In this document: positions 37,326-45,405 of the stretch, piece by piece
Numbering within the stretch: the stretch's first letter is position 1
How the letters are laid out: each line of letters opens with the position of its first letter
Assembly (NCBI RefSeq): GCF_900096995.1
Contig: NZ_OANT01000002.1
Location: 62,001 to 126,000, forward strand
Direction: 5' to 3'
DNA length: 64,000 bases
Source: Acinetobacter puyangensis
GTDB lineage: Bacteria > Pseudomonadota > Gammaproteobacteria > Pseudomonadales > Moraxellaceae
The notes under the pieces: generated by a model
Databases searched by the model: none
What the model saw: only the letters and a program-made list of their open reading frames with translations
What the model was told of the DNA's origin: nothing
Translations under genes and position numbers: made by a program

Positions 37326-37386
37326 CAGGAGATGAATTTAGTTATTCATTTCTAAAACTGAATCGATTTATCCGCAAGGAGTTGTT

Positions 37387-38127
37387 ATGAACACATCAAC
37401 ATATCATGAGCAAAAGGCACTCTGGCAAGAATTATTACCCGGTGGCCATCACTGGTCTGGACGGATACCACGCGGCACAGTTTTACAATTTGAGGCATTG
37501 GGTCCCAATGCCAATGTGTCTTTGTATTGTGTCAATGCACAAGAAAAGCTGGAACGCTTTAATATGCCAGACAGTTTAAAGGCACAGCATACGGCATTTT
37601 TAACAACAGGAAATGTATTGTATTCCGACTTTGGTCATGTGATGGCATCAATTGTTCGCGATGATCATGGCTGGAATGATGCGATCTGTGGTCCGAGTAC
37701 GGCGGAACAGATTCAGGATCATTTTGGCGTACAGACTTTTCAGGATGCGCGCAATGCCATGTATCAAAATAGTCTAGACAGTTTGCTGGTAGAAATGACC
37801 AAATTTTCTCTGGGCGTAGAGGATTTGACGGCGACAGTGAATTTATTTTCCAAAGTCAGTCCCGATGACTCAGGGGCACTTTCTTATATTGACTCGGATA
37901 ACTCCGGACAGATTATTGAATTACGTTTTGAAATGGATTGTCTGGTATTTTTGTCTGCTGCACCGCATGCACTGGATGCGGCAACAAACTATCAACCAGC
38001 CGATGTACAACTGCGCTTATTTAAAACCTTGCCATTATTGGAACAGGATATTTGCCGAGATTCATGTCATCAGAATCAGAATGGTTTTGCCAATAATCAG
38101 CGTTATTTTGCATTAGACAATCATTAA
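37387..38127 (+). CDS. DUF1989 protein, urea-amidolyase-associated protein 1 (carboxyguanidine deiminase subunit)
   Basis: 246 residues of the DUF1989 / urea carboxylase-associated family. Segments: WSGRIPRGTVLQFEALGPNA at the N-terminus, TGNVLYSDFGHVMASIVRDDHGWND in the core. With its partner it is known as CgdAB, which hydrolyses carboxyguanidine to allophanate plus ammonia. First gene after the guanidine riboswitch, with AAGGAG before the ATG, and 16 nt from its partner. Confidence 0.92.
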   Translation: MNTSTYHEQKALWQELLPGGHHWSGRIPRGTVLQFEALGPNANVSLYCVNAQEKLERFNMPDSLKAQHTAFLTTGNVLYSDFGHVMASIVRDDHGWNDAICGPSTAEQIQDHFGVQTFQDARNAMYQNSLDSLLVEMTKFSLGVEDLTATVNLFSKVSPDDSGALSYIDSDNSGQIIELRFEMDCLVFLSAAPHALDAATNYQPADVQLRLFKTLPLLEQDICRDSCHQNQNGFANNQRYFALDNH

Positions 38128-38143
38128 TATCAGGAGAATAACA

Positions 38144-38797
38144 ATGACAAATTTAGCATCACAACATTTTGACCATGCATTATTAAGTGAAGTCTGTCCT
38201 GCGGGCGAAGGATGGATGTGCGAAGTCAAAAAAGGGCAATATTTTCGTATCGTGGATCTGGAAGGCAATCAGGCAGTGGATACGCTGTTTATCAGTGCAG
38301 CTAATCCACAGGAACGGTATAGTGCAACCGATACCATTGCCAAAAATCAGTACATTTATCTGGAAAAAGGTACGACGTTGTATAGCAATCTAGGACATGC
38401 CATAGCGACTATTGTTGATGACAATTGTGGGCGACATGACACGCTGGGCGGTGCCTGTTCCTGCGAGAGTAATACCGTACGTTATTCTCATGATAAATAT
38501 CCAATGCACAGTTGCCGCAATAATTTTATGCATGCATTGGCCACTCATCCGGTTGCAAAAAAACATGGTTTAAATGTTCGCCATATTGGACCCAATATTA
38601 ACTTTTTTATGAATGTACCTGTTACTTCTGATGGTCATCTCAAGTTTGATGACGGGATTTCTGCACCGGGTAAATATGTGGAAATTCAGGCCGACATGGA
38701 CTTGATCGTGTTGATCTCCAATTGTCCGCAACTGAATAACCCCTGTAATGCCTATAACCCGACACGGATTCAGCTCATCGTGCGTGATGCAGAATAA
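38144..38797 (+). CDS. DUF1989 protein, urea-amidolyase-associated protein 2 (carboxyguanidine deiminase subunit)
   Basis: 217 residues, paralogous to the preceding protein. It holds the Cys-rich metal site expected for the catalytic partner: GGACSCESN near residue 107 and MHSCRNNF near 124. Conserved start KGQYFRIVDLEGNQAVDTLF. Together the pair converts carboxyguanidine to allophanate. It ends 11 nt before the carboxylase gene. Confidence 0.92.
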   Translation: MTNLASQHFDHALLSEVCPAGEGWMCEVKKGQYFRIVDLEGNQAVDTLFISAANPQERYSATDTIAKNQYIYLEKGTTLYSNLGHAIATIVDDNCGRHDTLGGACSCESNTVRYSHDKYPMHSCRNNFMHALATHPVAKKHGLNVRHIGPNINFFMNVPVTSDGHLKFDDGISAPGKYVEIQADMDLIVLISNCPQLNNPCNAYNPTRIQLIVRDAE

Positions 38798-38808
38798 GGG
38801 GCAAATAC

Positions 38809-41800
38809 ATGTTTAATAAAGTTTTGATTGCCAATCGTGGTGCAATTGCCTGCCGGATTATTCGTACTTTAAAACGTCTTGGGATTCAGTCAGTTGCGGT
38901 TTATTCCGAAGCAGATCGGGATTCACTACATGTCAGTCTTGCCGATGAAGCTTTTTGTATCGGGGCAGCACCAGCCAGCCAGAGTTATCTGAATGTTGAA
39001 AAAATTCTAGAAATTGCCTTGCAAAGTGGGGCAAATGCGATTCACCCCGGTTATGGTTTTTTATCGGAAAATGCTGCATTTTGTGATTTGTGCGAACAAC
39101 GTGGCATTGCTTTTATTGGACCTACCTTACAGCAAATGCGGGATTTTGGTTTAAAACATACTGCAAGGGAATTGGCGATTGAAAATCAGATGCCATTATT
39201 ACCGGGGAGTAATTTACTGGCGGATGAAGCGGAAGCATTAACCGAAGCTGCCCGAATTGGCTATCCTGTAATGCTAAAAAGTACCGCAGGCGGTGGCGGG
39301 ATCGGCATGCGTCTGGTCTGGAATGAAGCCGAATTAAAAGAAGCCTATGCTACCGTGTCCTATCTGGCGCAAGCCAACTTTAAGGATGCAGGACTTTATC
39401 TGGAAAAATTTGTCCAGCATGCCCGTCATATCGAAGTACAGATTTTTGGTGATGGTCAAGGCAAAGTGCTGGCACTCGGTGAACGAGACTGCTCGGTACA
39501 ACGCCGCAATCAGAAAGTAATTGAAGAAACGCCAGCACCGCATTTATCTCAAACACAGCGTGATTATCTGCAACGGGTGGCGATTCAACTGATGCAATCG
39601 GTGAATTATCGTTCGGCCGGGACGGTTGAATTTGTGATGGATACCGAAGCCCAACATGAAGATCAGCAATTTTATTTTTTGGAAGTCAATACCCGTTTGC
39701 AGGTTGAACATGGTGTGACCGAACAGGTGTTTGGCATAGATCTGGTGGAGTGGATGGTGACGCTTGCCAGTGGTGATCTCGTTTTACCAGAAACAGTGAA
39801 TGCACCACAGGGTCATTCGATTCAGGTACGTTTATATGCCGAAGACCCGATTAAAAATTTTCAGCCTAGTGCGGGTTTGCTGACCGAAGTGAAGTTTGAT
39901 TCGCATGCCCGTATTGAAACATGGGTGGAAACGGGTTCACATGTATCTTCTTTTTATGATCCAATGATTGCCAAAATTATTGTGACTGCTGCCGACCGTG
40001 AGCAAGCGATTCAGGCGATGTCTAATACCTTGGCAAACACTAGCATCGCAGGTATTGAAACCAATCTTGAATATTTACAGGAAATTGTCGCTGGTGAGGT
40101 ATTTAACAGTGGCACACAAACCACACGGTTTTTAAATAACTTTGTTTGGAAAACCCAAAAAATTGAAGTTTTGCAGGCAGGGATTCAAACTGCGGTGCAG
40201 GATGTCACCGGACGTTTGGGTTATTGGGATGTGGGTGTGCCACCATCGGGTGCAATGGATCCTTTAAGTTTAAACATCGCCAATCAATTATTGGGTAATC
40301 CGTTTAATACTGCTGGACTGGAATGTACCTTACAGGGACCTACACTCAAATTCCATTGTGATAGCCAGATTGTACTGACAGGCGGTGAAATGCAAGCTGT
40401 GCTTGATGGTGAAAAACTTGCCATGTATAGCACCATTGCTGTGCAAAAAGGACAAGTGCTGAAATGTGGGAAAGTAACTACAGGTTGCCGCAGTTACATC
40501 GGAATTAAAGGTGGCTTAAACCTTCCCGAATATTTGGGGAGTCAGGCAACATTTACATTAGGACAATTTGGCGGGCATGCCGGACGTAATTTATTAATCG
40601 GGGATATGTTACCCATTACGGAAACGCCTACAACGCAACAACAGCACAATAGCTTGTATGTACAACAGATACCGCAATTTGATCATCACTGGGAAATTGC
40701 AGTGATGTATGGGCCGCATGGTGCCCCAGATTTCTTTACCCCAGAGGATATTGAGACTTTCTTTGCGCATGAATTTGAAATCCATTATAACTCCAGCCGT
40801 ACCGGAATTCGCTTAATTGGTCCAAAACCACAATGGGCAAGAACTGATGGCGGAGAAGCTGGTTTACACCCATCAAATATTCACGATAACGCCTACGCCA
40901 TTGGTGCCATTGATTTTACTGGCGATATGCCAATTATTCTGGGACCCGATGGCCCAAGTCTAGGCGGATTTGTCTGTCCTGCGGTAGTGGTGCATTCCGA
41001 ATTATGGAAACTCGGACAACTAAAAGCCGGTGATAAGGTGAAGTTTATCCCAATCAGCTATGCACAGGCACAAACATTAAACTTTGCTTACCGTGATCTG
41101 ATACAAAGCAAAGATGTCGCTGATATAGCCCAATTACCGAAGATTGAGATTGAAACAGATACCTTAAAAGATGCAGTATTGGCAACGCTAGCAGGACAAG
41201 ATGATGCGCCTCGCGTGGTATATCGTCCGGCAGGCAATCATTATCTATTGGTTGAGTATGGTGAGCTGGTACTCGATCTGAATCTTAGATTTAGAATCCA
41301 TGCCTTAATACAATGGGTTAAAGATCAAGATATTCAAGGTATTATTGATCTCACCCCGGGTATTCGTTCACTACAAATTCATTTTGATTCGACAGTTTTG
41401 GATCAGCAACAATTGCTGACTTTGTTGCAACAGGCAGAAATGGAATTACCTGATGTTAAAAATATGCAGGTGCCGTCACGAACAGTCTATTTACCGCTGG
41501 CTTGGGAAGATTCACAAACCCAACTTGCCACTGAAAAATACACGCAACTGGTACGTGCAGATGCACCGTGGTGTCCGGATAATGTTGAATTTATCCGTCG
41601 GATTAATGGATTAGCATCGAAACAGGCGGTTAAGGATATTGTGTATAACACCAATTATCTGGTGATGGGACTCGGTGATGTTTATCTAGGCGCACCCGTT
41701 GCAACGCCGCTTGATCCACGACATCGTTTGGTGACCACCAAATATAATCCTGCACGGACTTGGACGCCTGAAAATGCAGTCGGTATCGGTGGTGCCTATA

Positions 41801-42429
41801 TGTGTGTTTATGGCATGGAAGGACCGGGCGGTTATCAGTTTGTTGGACGTACCACGCAAATGTGGAGCCGCTACCGTAAAAATGCCAATTTTGAAGCCAA
41901 TAAACCATGGTTATTGCGTTTCTTTGATCAGATCAAATTTTACGAAGTGAGTGAAGAAGAATTACTGATCATGCGTGAGGATTTCAAGGCTGGACGCTTA
42001 ACCATTCGCATTGAAGAAGGTGTACTCAACCTAAAACAATACAATGATTTCCTGAATGAGTATGAGGACAGTATTCATGCCTTTAAACAGGTGCAACAGC
42101 AAAATTTTGAAGCGGAACGCCGTCGCTGGCATGAAGCAGGATTGGCAGAATATGTGTCTGATTCAGCTGATGAAATCGACGATGACAGTGCAGTGATTAT
42201 TCCGGAAAACGGACTGGCAGTGGAATCGCATATGCCGGGTTCAATCTGGAAAGTTGAATGTGCCGTCGGTGATATTGTCGAGGAAGGGCAGATATTGGCA
42301 GTGATTGAAGCCATGAAAATTGAAATTCCAATCGTCGCACCGGAAAAAATGAAAGTACATGAAGTGTTGGCAGAAAAAGGCCATATCGTCAAAACAGGGC
42401 AGGTGTTGTTTACTTTAGCACCAAATTAA
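38809..42429 (+). CDS. Guanidine carboxylase (urea carboxylase family, biotin-dependent)
   Basis: 1206 residues. Order: biotin carboxylase (1-450; ATP-grasp KSTAGGGGIGMRL, YLEKFVQHARHIEVQIFGD, FLEVNTRLQVEH), carboxyltransferase built of KipA/KipI-like halves (about 455-1090; DVGVPPSGAMDPLSLN, GGYQFVGRTTQMWSRY), and a C-terminal biotinyl domain with EAMKIE (Lys near 1170). Unlike yeast urea amidolyase it has no allophanate hydrolase domain. The riboswitch and CgdAB partners mark it as guanidine carboxylase, making carboxyguanidine from guanidine, bicarbonate and ATP. Urea specificity cannot be excluded by eye. Confidence 0.93.
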   Translation: MFNKVLIANRGAIACRIIRTLKRLGIQSVAVYSEADRDSLHVSLADEAFCIGAAPASQSYLNVEKILEIALQSGANAIHPGYGFLSENAAFCDLCEQRGIAFIGPTLQQMRDFGLKHTARELAIENQMPLLPGSNLLADEAEALTEAARIGYPVMLKSTAGGGGIGMRLVWNEAELKEAYATVSYLAQANFKDAGLYLEKFVQHARHIEVQIFGDGQGKVLALGERDCSVQRRNQKVIEETPAPHLSQTQRDYLQRVAIQLMQSVNYRSAGTVEFVMDTEAQHEDQQFYFLEVNTRLQVEHGVTEQVFGIDLVEWMVTLASGDLVLPETVNAPQGHSIQVRLYAEDPIKNFQPSAGLLTEVKFDSHARIETWVETGSHVSSFYDPMIAKIIVTAADREQAIQAMSNTLANTSIAGIETNLEYLQEIVAGEVFNSGTQTTRFLNNFVWKTQKIEVLQAGIQTAVQDVTGRLGYWDVGVPPSGAMDPLSLNIANQLLGNPFNTAGLECTLQGPTLKFHCDSQIVLTGGEMQAVLDGEKLAMYSTIAVQKGQVLKCGKVTTGCRSYIGIKGGLNLPEYLGSQATFTLGQFGGHAGRNLLIGDMLPITETPTTQQQHNSLYVQQIPQFDHHWEIAVMYGPHGAPDFFTPEDIETFFAHEFEIHYNSSRTGIRLIGPKPQWARTDGGEAGLHPSNIHDNAYAIGAIDFTGDMPIILGPDGPSLGGFVCPAVVVHSELWKLGQLKAGDKVKFIPISYAQAQTLNFAYRDLIQSKDVADIAQLPKIEIETDTLKDAVLATLAGQDDAPRVVYRPAGNHYLLVEYGELVLDLNLRFRIHALIQWVKDQDIQGIIDLTPGIRSLQIHFDSTVLDQQQLLTLLQQAEMELPDVKNMQVPSRTVYLPLAWEDSQTQLATEKYTQLVRADAPWCPDNVEFIRRINGLASKQAVKDIVYNTNYLVMGLGDVYLGAPVATPLDPRHRLVTTKYNPARTWTPENAVGIGGAYMCVYGMEGPGGYQFVGRTTQMWSRYRKNANFEANKPWLLRFFDQIKFYEVSEEELLIMREDFKAGRLTIRIEEGVLNLKQYNDFLNEYEDSIHAFKQVQQQNFEAERRRWHEAGLAEYVSDSADEIDDDSAVIIPENGLAVESHMPGSIWKVECAVGDIVEEGQILAVIEAMKIEIPIVAPEKMKVHEVLAEKGHIVKTGQVLFTLAPN

Positions 42430-42508
42430 TAATGTAATGAAAAAGAATGAACAGGATTAACATTAGATCTTGTTTATTCTTTTTCATATTCTTGGAAAAA
42501 TTGAGTAT

Positions 42509-43141
42509 ATGAGCATTTCTCCTTTAAACACTGCCTTGCTTATTATTGATATGCAGCGAGATTTCTGCCAGAAGGGTGGATATGCTGATTCAATTGGGTT
42601 GGATATAAATTTATTAAGAAAACCAATATTCAACATAAATAAGTTATTAAAATGGGCACGTAATTTAAATATGCTGGTTATACATACCCGAGAAGGACAT
42701 CGAGTAGATTTAACAGACTTACCCATAATAAAAAGGGAAAGAACACTTTTAGCCAATGCGGAAATTGGTCATCAGGGTCCACTAGGTAAGTTAATGATAC
42801 GTGGTGAATATGGTCATGATTTTATCGATGAATTACAACCGATATCAGGTGAACCTATTATAGATAAACCAGGATATTCCGCTTTTGTATATACTGATTT
42901 GGAGTTGATATTAAGAAATAAAGAGATTAAAAATTTAATTATTACAGGTGTTACAACAGAGGTTTGTGTATCAAGTACTTTTCGTCATGCGACAGATTTG
43001 GGTTTTTATTGTATTACCGTTGCAGATGCTTGTGCTTCTGCAAATATTAGTTTACATCAAGCTGCATTGGAAATGATTAAAGTCGAAAATGGTATTTTCG
43101 GTATTTTAAAATCTACAAATGAACTCATATCATTAATTTAA
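42509..43141 (+). CDS. biuH: Isochorismatase-family amidohydrolase, biuret hydrolase-like
   Basis: 210 residues. The Cys-hydrolase triad is complete: D14 (LLIIDMQRDF), K120 (IIDKPG), C153 (TTEVCVSS). From memory of Rhizobium BiuH, the signature blocks THTREGHRxDLxDLP, GxxGPxGxLxxRGE and GExIIDKPGxxxFxxTDLEL are shared, so biuret is the best guess: biuret plus water gives allophanate and ammonia. Codon use is clearly more AT-rich than the carboxylase upstream. ATG at 42509; 79 nt after the carboxylase stop. Confidence 0.75.
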   Translation: MSISPLNTALLIIDMQRDFCQKGGYADSIGLDINLLRKPIFNINKLLKWARNLNMLVIHTREGHRVDLTDLPIIKRERTLLANAEIGHQGPLGKLMIRGEYGHDFIDELQPISGEPIIDKPGYSAFVYTDLELILRNKEIKNLIITGVTTEVCVSSTFRHATDLGFYCITVADACASANISLHQAALEMIKVENGIFGILKSTNELISLI

Positions 43142-43171
43142 TAAAATAATTTTCTTATTTTATTAAACTCT

Positions 43172-43187
43172 AGGCATAAATATTGCT
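43172..43187 (+). promoter_or_regulatory. Sigma-54 promoter before the first substrate-binding protein
   Basis: AGGCATAAATATTGCT, GG and GC exactly 10 nt apart, sharing GGCAT and TTGCT with the promoter at 37193. Lies 80 nt before the start codon, just upstream of operator B. Confidence 0.65.
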
Positions 43188-43197
43188 TATTATATTA

Positions 43198-43225
43198 GTA
43201 TTACTTTTTTTAAATAAAGTAATAC
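43198..43225. promoter_or_regulatory. Operator site B, GTATTAC-N14-GTAATAC
   Basis: Perfect arms at 43198-43204 and 43219-43225 with a 14-nt spacer of only A and T; the pairing extends to ATTAGTATTACTTT with AAAGTAATACTAAT. It begins 11 nt after the -12 element, at the expected transcription start. Confidence 0.85.
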
Positions 43226-43266
43226 TAATTATTTTTTACACCTTATGATTTAGAGTGAGAGATGAT

Positions 43267-44292
43267 ATGTTGAACAAACCGTATTATATTTTTCCCTTGA
43301 TATTTAGTGTATTTCTGACAGCTTGCGATAATACTGCAAAGACTTCCGTATCAGAAAATACTGCATCACAATCTAAAAATGAAAATCCTCCCATAACGAT
43401 TGGGTATAGTGACTATCCGGGTTGGGTTGCATGGCAGATTGCAATTGACAAAGGGTGGTTGAAAGATGCTGGTGTAAATGCAGAATTTAAATGGTTTGAT
43501 TATTCTGCTTCATTAAATGCTTTTGCGGCGAAACAAATTGATGCTGTGACGATTGCCCATGGTGATAATTTGGTAATTTCGGCTGGTGGCACAAAAGGCT
43601 TAGTTATTCTAGCCACTGATGAAGGTGCAGGTAATGATTTAATTGTGGCAAAATCAGGTATTAATTCTATTTCAGATTTGAAAGGTAAGACTGTTGCAGT
43701 AGAAAAGGGATTGGTTGATCATTTATTATTAGATACAGCGTTAACAGATGCCAATATTAAAACGCAGGAGGTTAAAATTGTAAATGCTGTCACGAATGAA
43801 TTACCGCAGGTATTCATGTCACCTGATATTTCCGCTGTTGCATTATGGCAGCCTATTGCGAATCAGGCACTAAAAAATGTTCCCGGTTCTAAAATTATTT
43901 ATACAGCATCAGAAAAACCGGGATTAATTTATGGTGCTATGACTGTCAATGCAGAACATTTAATGCGTCATAAAGAAGATTGGGTAAAAATCTTAGAAGT
44001 ATGGGATAGAGTAGTCAAATATATTAAAGATCCAGCAACGCATGAAGATGCTGTACGTATTATGGCAAGCCGTGCAGGTATTCAATCAGAACAATATAAA
44101 CAATTTATTGATGGTACACATTTTTTAAGTATTCAAGATAATAAAACTTTATTTACCAAAGGCACAGGATTAAATTCTATTTATGGTTCAAGTTATCGGG
44201 TCAATGAATTTAATATAAAATATGGTGTTTATAATACAAAACTTGATGTAGATAGCCTTATTTCTCCCGAGATTGTAGATAGTATAAAATAA
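43267..44292 (+). CDS. ABC transporter substrate-binding lipoprotein (NitT/TauT type), copy 1
   Basis: 341 residues. Lipoprotein signal LTACDN (Cys near 19), then a periplasmic-binding fold: ITIGYSDYPGWVAWQIAIDKGWLKDAG, KWFDYSASLNAF, VAVEKGLVDHLLL, NELPQVFMSPDISAVALWQP. It is a close paralogue of the protein at 47223-48254, with which it shares these motifs nearly unchanged, but is written in a much more AT-rich codon set. Own sigma-54 promoter and operator; no permease on this side, so it probably shares the ABC permease/ATPase at 50.6-52.5 kb. Confidence 0.9.
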   Translation: MLNKPYYIFPLIFSVFLTACDNTAKTSVSENTASQSKNENPPITIGYSDYPGWVAWQIAIDKGWLKDAGVNAEFKWFDYSASLNAFAAKQIDAVTIAHGDNLVISAGGTKGLVILATDEGAGNDLIVAKSGINSISDLKGKTVAVEKGLVDHLLLDTALTDANIKTQEVKIVNAVTNELPQVFMSPDISAVALWQPIANQALKNVPGSKIIYTASEKPGLIYGAMTVNAEHLMRHKEDWVKILEVWDRVVKYIKDPATHEDAVRIMASRAGIQSEQYKQFIDGTHFLSIQDNKTLFTKGTGLNSIYGSSYRVNEFNIKYGVYNTKLDVDSLISPEIVDSIK

Positions 44293-44308
44293 GAGATTTT
44301 CTCTTTTT
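44291..44308 (+). terminator. Weak terminator after the first substrate-binding protein gene
   Basis: AAGAGA pairs with TCTCTT around TTT and is followed by T residues; the stem is short. A second hairpin, GGTGAGT with ACTCACC (44325-44358), follows. Confidence 0.45.
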
Positions 44309-44758
44309 AATGAATTATAAATTTGGTGAGTCATATTTGATCATACATATAACTCACCAGAATAACTATTTTTATTCATCAATAGAGTGCTGTAATTTAG
44401 GTATTGCCTTCGATATAGCTAATATTTCATTTTTTAGTCCACTATAAAATAGCAAGATATGGAGTGTCAAAATCCCACCTTCTTAGTGATGAGTATTTAA
44501 TATCAAATATTTCATGGGATAGATGTTACAAATAACAAAAACTTTTCAACTTTATGACAAGGCCCAGAAATGGTGTCGTATATAAAATAAGTCATTTTTG
44601 CTGCATTTCGGTTGTGCTTCTTAAATTTGATGATGCATATTGGAGTTAGAAAAATAGAAATAGAACTCTTTTAAAGCATGTTTATCTCATCATACTTTTT
44701 ACTTTGATCAACTATAGTGCATGTTTCTTTCTTTTTTGGATATTTTCTTTGCTAAAAC

Positions 44759-44774
44759 TGGCATAGATCATGCT
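44759..44774 (+). promoter_or_regulatory. Sigma-54 promoter of the regulator-allophanate hydrolase operon
   Basis: TGGCATAGATCATGCT with GG and GC 10 nt apart; same TGGCAT start as the promoters at 37193 and 52541. Operator C starts 13 nt after the GC. Confidence 0.65.
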
Positions 44775-44786
44775 TTATAAAAATAA

Positions 44787-44814
44787 GTATTACGAAATTT
44801 ATAAAAAGTAATAC
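44787..44814. promoter_or_regulatory. Operator site C, GTATTAC-N14-GTAATAC
   Basis: Arms at 44787-44793 and 44808-44814, perfect, with a 14-nt AT-rich spacer. It lies between the -12 element and the ribosome binding site of the next small gene, an arrangement that fits repression, here probably autoregulation of the regulator gene in this operon. Confidence 0.85.
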
Positions 44815-44827
44815 TAAGGAGAAAAGC

Positions 44828-44950
44828 ATGAAACACTTCCTCAATCACAGCAATCAATTTGCGATATGGCTTTTACAGCAATTGGCTCGGATTTTTGCTG
44901 CACGCGCCCGATTTTATCAGACATACTATGATGATCTGAATAAACACTAA
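44828..44950 (+). CDS. 40-residue leader protein of the regulator operon
   Basis: A small ORF with an excellent ribosome binding site (AAGGAG, 6 nt before ATG). The protein is MKHFLNHSNQ, then a helical, partly hydrophobic stretch (FAIWLLQQLARIFAARARFY) and a polar end DDLNKH. Its stop overlaps the ribosome binding site (AAGGTG) of the NikR-like gene 11 nt later, so the two are probably translationally coupled. The helix could be amphipathic. Function unknown. Confidence 0.65.
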   Translation: MKHFLNHSNQFAIWLLQQLARIFAARARFYQTYYDDLNKH

Positions 44951-44961
44951 GGTGCTAATCA

Positions 44962-45396
44962 ATGGCAAAACAGAAGCTTACCAGAATCAGCATTACCTTA
45001 CCTGAAGAAACACTACAGGCACTGGATATCATGGTGGATGATCAGGGGTTTGACAGTCGTTCGCAGGCGCTGGTGGATATGATCAATCATCGTCTGATTG
45101 CGCAGCAGGCCATTTCCAATGCGGTGATGGTGGGGACTTTAACCCTGTTATATGATCGTAACTTTCCCAATATTCGTATCCAGATTGGGGACTTACAGCA
45201 TCAATATCTGGAACAGGTGATTAGTTCTCTCACTGTTCAACTGGATCAGGACAAGGTGCTGGAGGTCATGCTATTACAAGGAGTAAGCACCGAGCTGGAC
45301 TGTATTAGCCAGCAATTTATTGCCATCAAAGGGGTGATCAAGGGGCATCTAGAATTGATGGATGCTGTTATGCCGCCATTACAACAAAACGAGTAG
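44962..45396 (+). CDS. NikR-family ribbon-helix-helix regulator lacking most nickel ligands
   Basis: 144 residues. N-terminal ribbon-helix-helix (residues 7-48; RISITLPEETLQALD, SRSQALVDMINHRLI) and a C-terminal ACT-like domain aligning without gaps to NikR. Of the four E. coli NikR nickel ligands, His76 is kept (H80 in DLQHQY), but His87, His89 and Cys95 are T91, Q93 and V99. So it probably does not sense nickel in the NikR way. Four 28-bp inverted repeats of NikR geometry lie in the same cluster. It sits between operator C and allophanate hydrolase. Confidence 0.88.
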   Translation: MAKQKLTRISITLPEETLQALDIMVDDQGFDSRSQALVDMINHRLIAQQAISNAVMVGTLTLLYDRNFPNIRIQIGDLQHQYLEQVISSLTVQLDQDKVLEVMLLQGVSTELDCISQQFIAIKGVIKGHLELMDAVMPPLQQNE

Positions 45397-45405
45397 GGTA
45401 AAACT

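Larger units (their letters stand above)
36922..37386. other. Divergent region between bioB and the guanidine operon
   Basis: 465 bp with no gene. The right half is densely packed: inverted-repeat operator (37160-37187), sigma-54 promoter (37193-37208) and guanidine riboswitch (about 37232-37325). The left 200 bp must hold the bioB promoter; no BirA or BioR site was recognised. Confidence 0.7.
44309..44827. other. Long intergenic stretch before the regulator operon
   Basis: About 520 bp, very AT-rich, no credible intact gene. The right end holds sigma-54 promoter C and operator C. On the minus strand, 44390-44500 can be read as 35 codons (ending IPKLQHSIDE), possibly a scrap of an older gene, but nothing supports it further. 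Confidence 0.5.

Noticed and set aside
38809..42429. Urea carboxylase with urea as substrate
   Set aside because: The guanidine-I riboswitch and the two DUF1989 carboxyguanidine deiminase genes argue for guanidine; substrate-deciding residues were not checked by alignment, so urea is not fully excluded.
44390..44500. 35-codon minus-strand stretch that looks protein-like (ends IPKLQHSIDE), possible gene remnant
   Set aside because: Bounded by stops, no start or ribosome binding site, and no parent family recognised; could be chance.
44962..45396. Functional nickel-responsive NikR controlling nickel import or urease
   Set aside because: Three of four nickel ligands are replaced, and no nickel transporter or urease gene is in the window.
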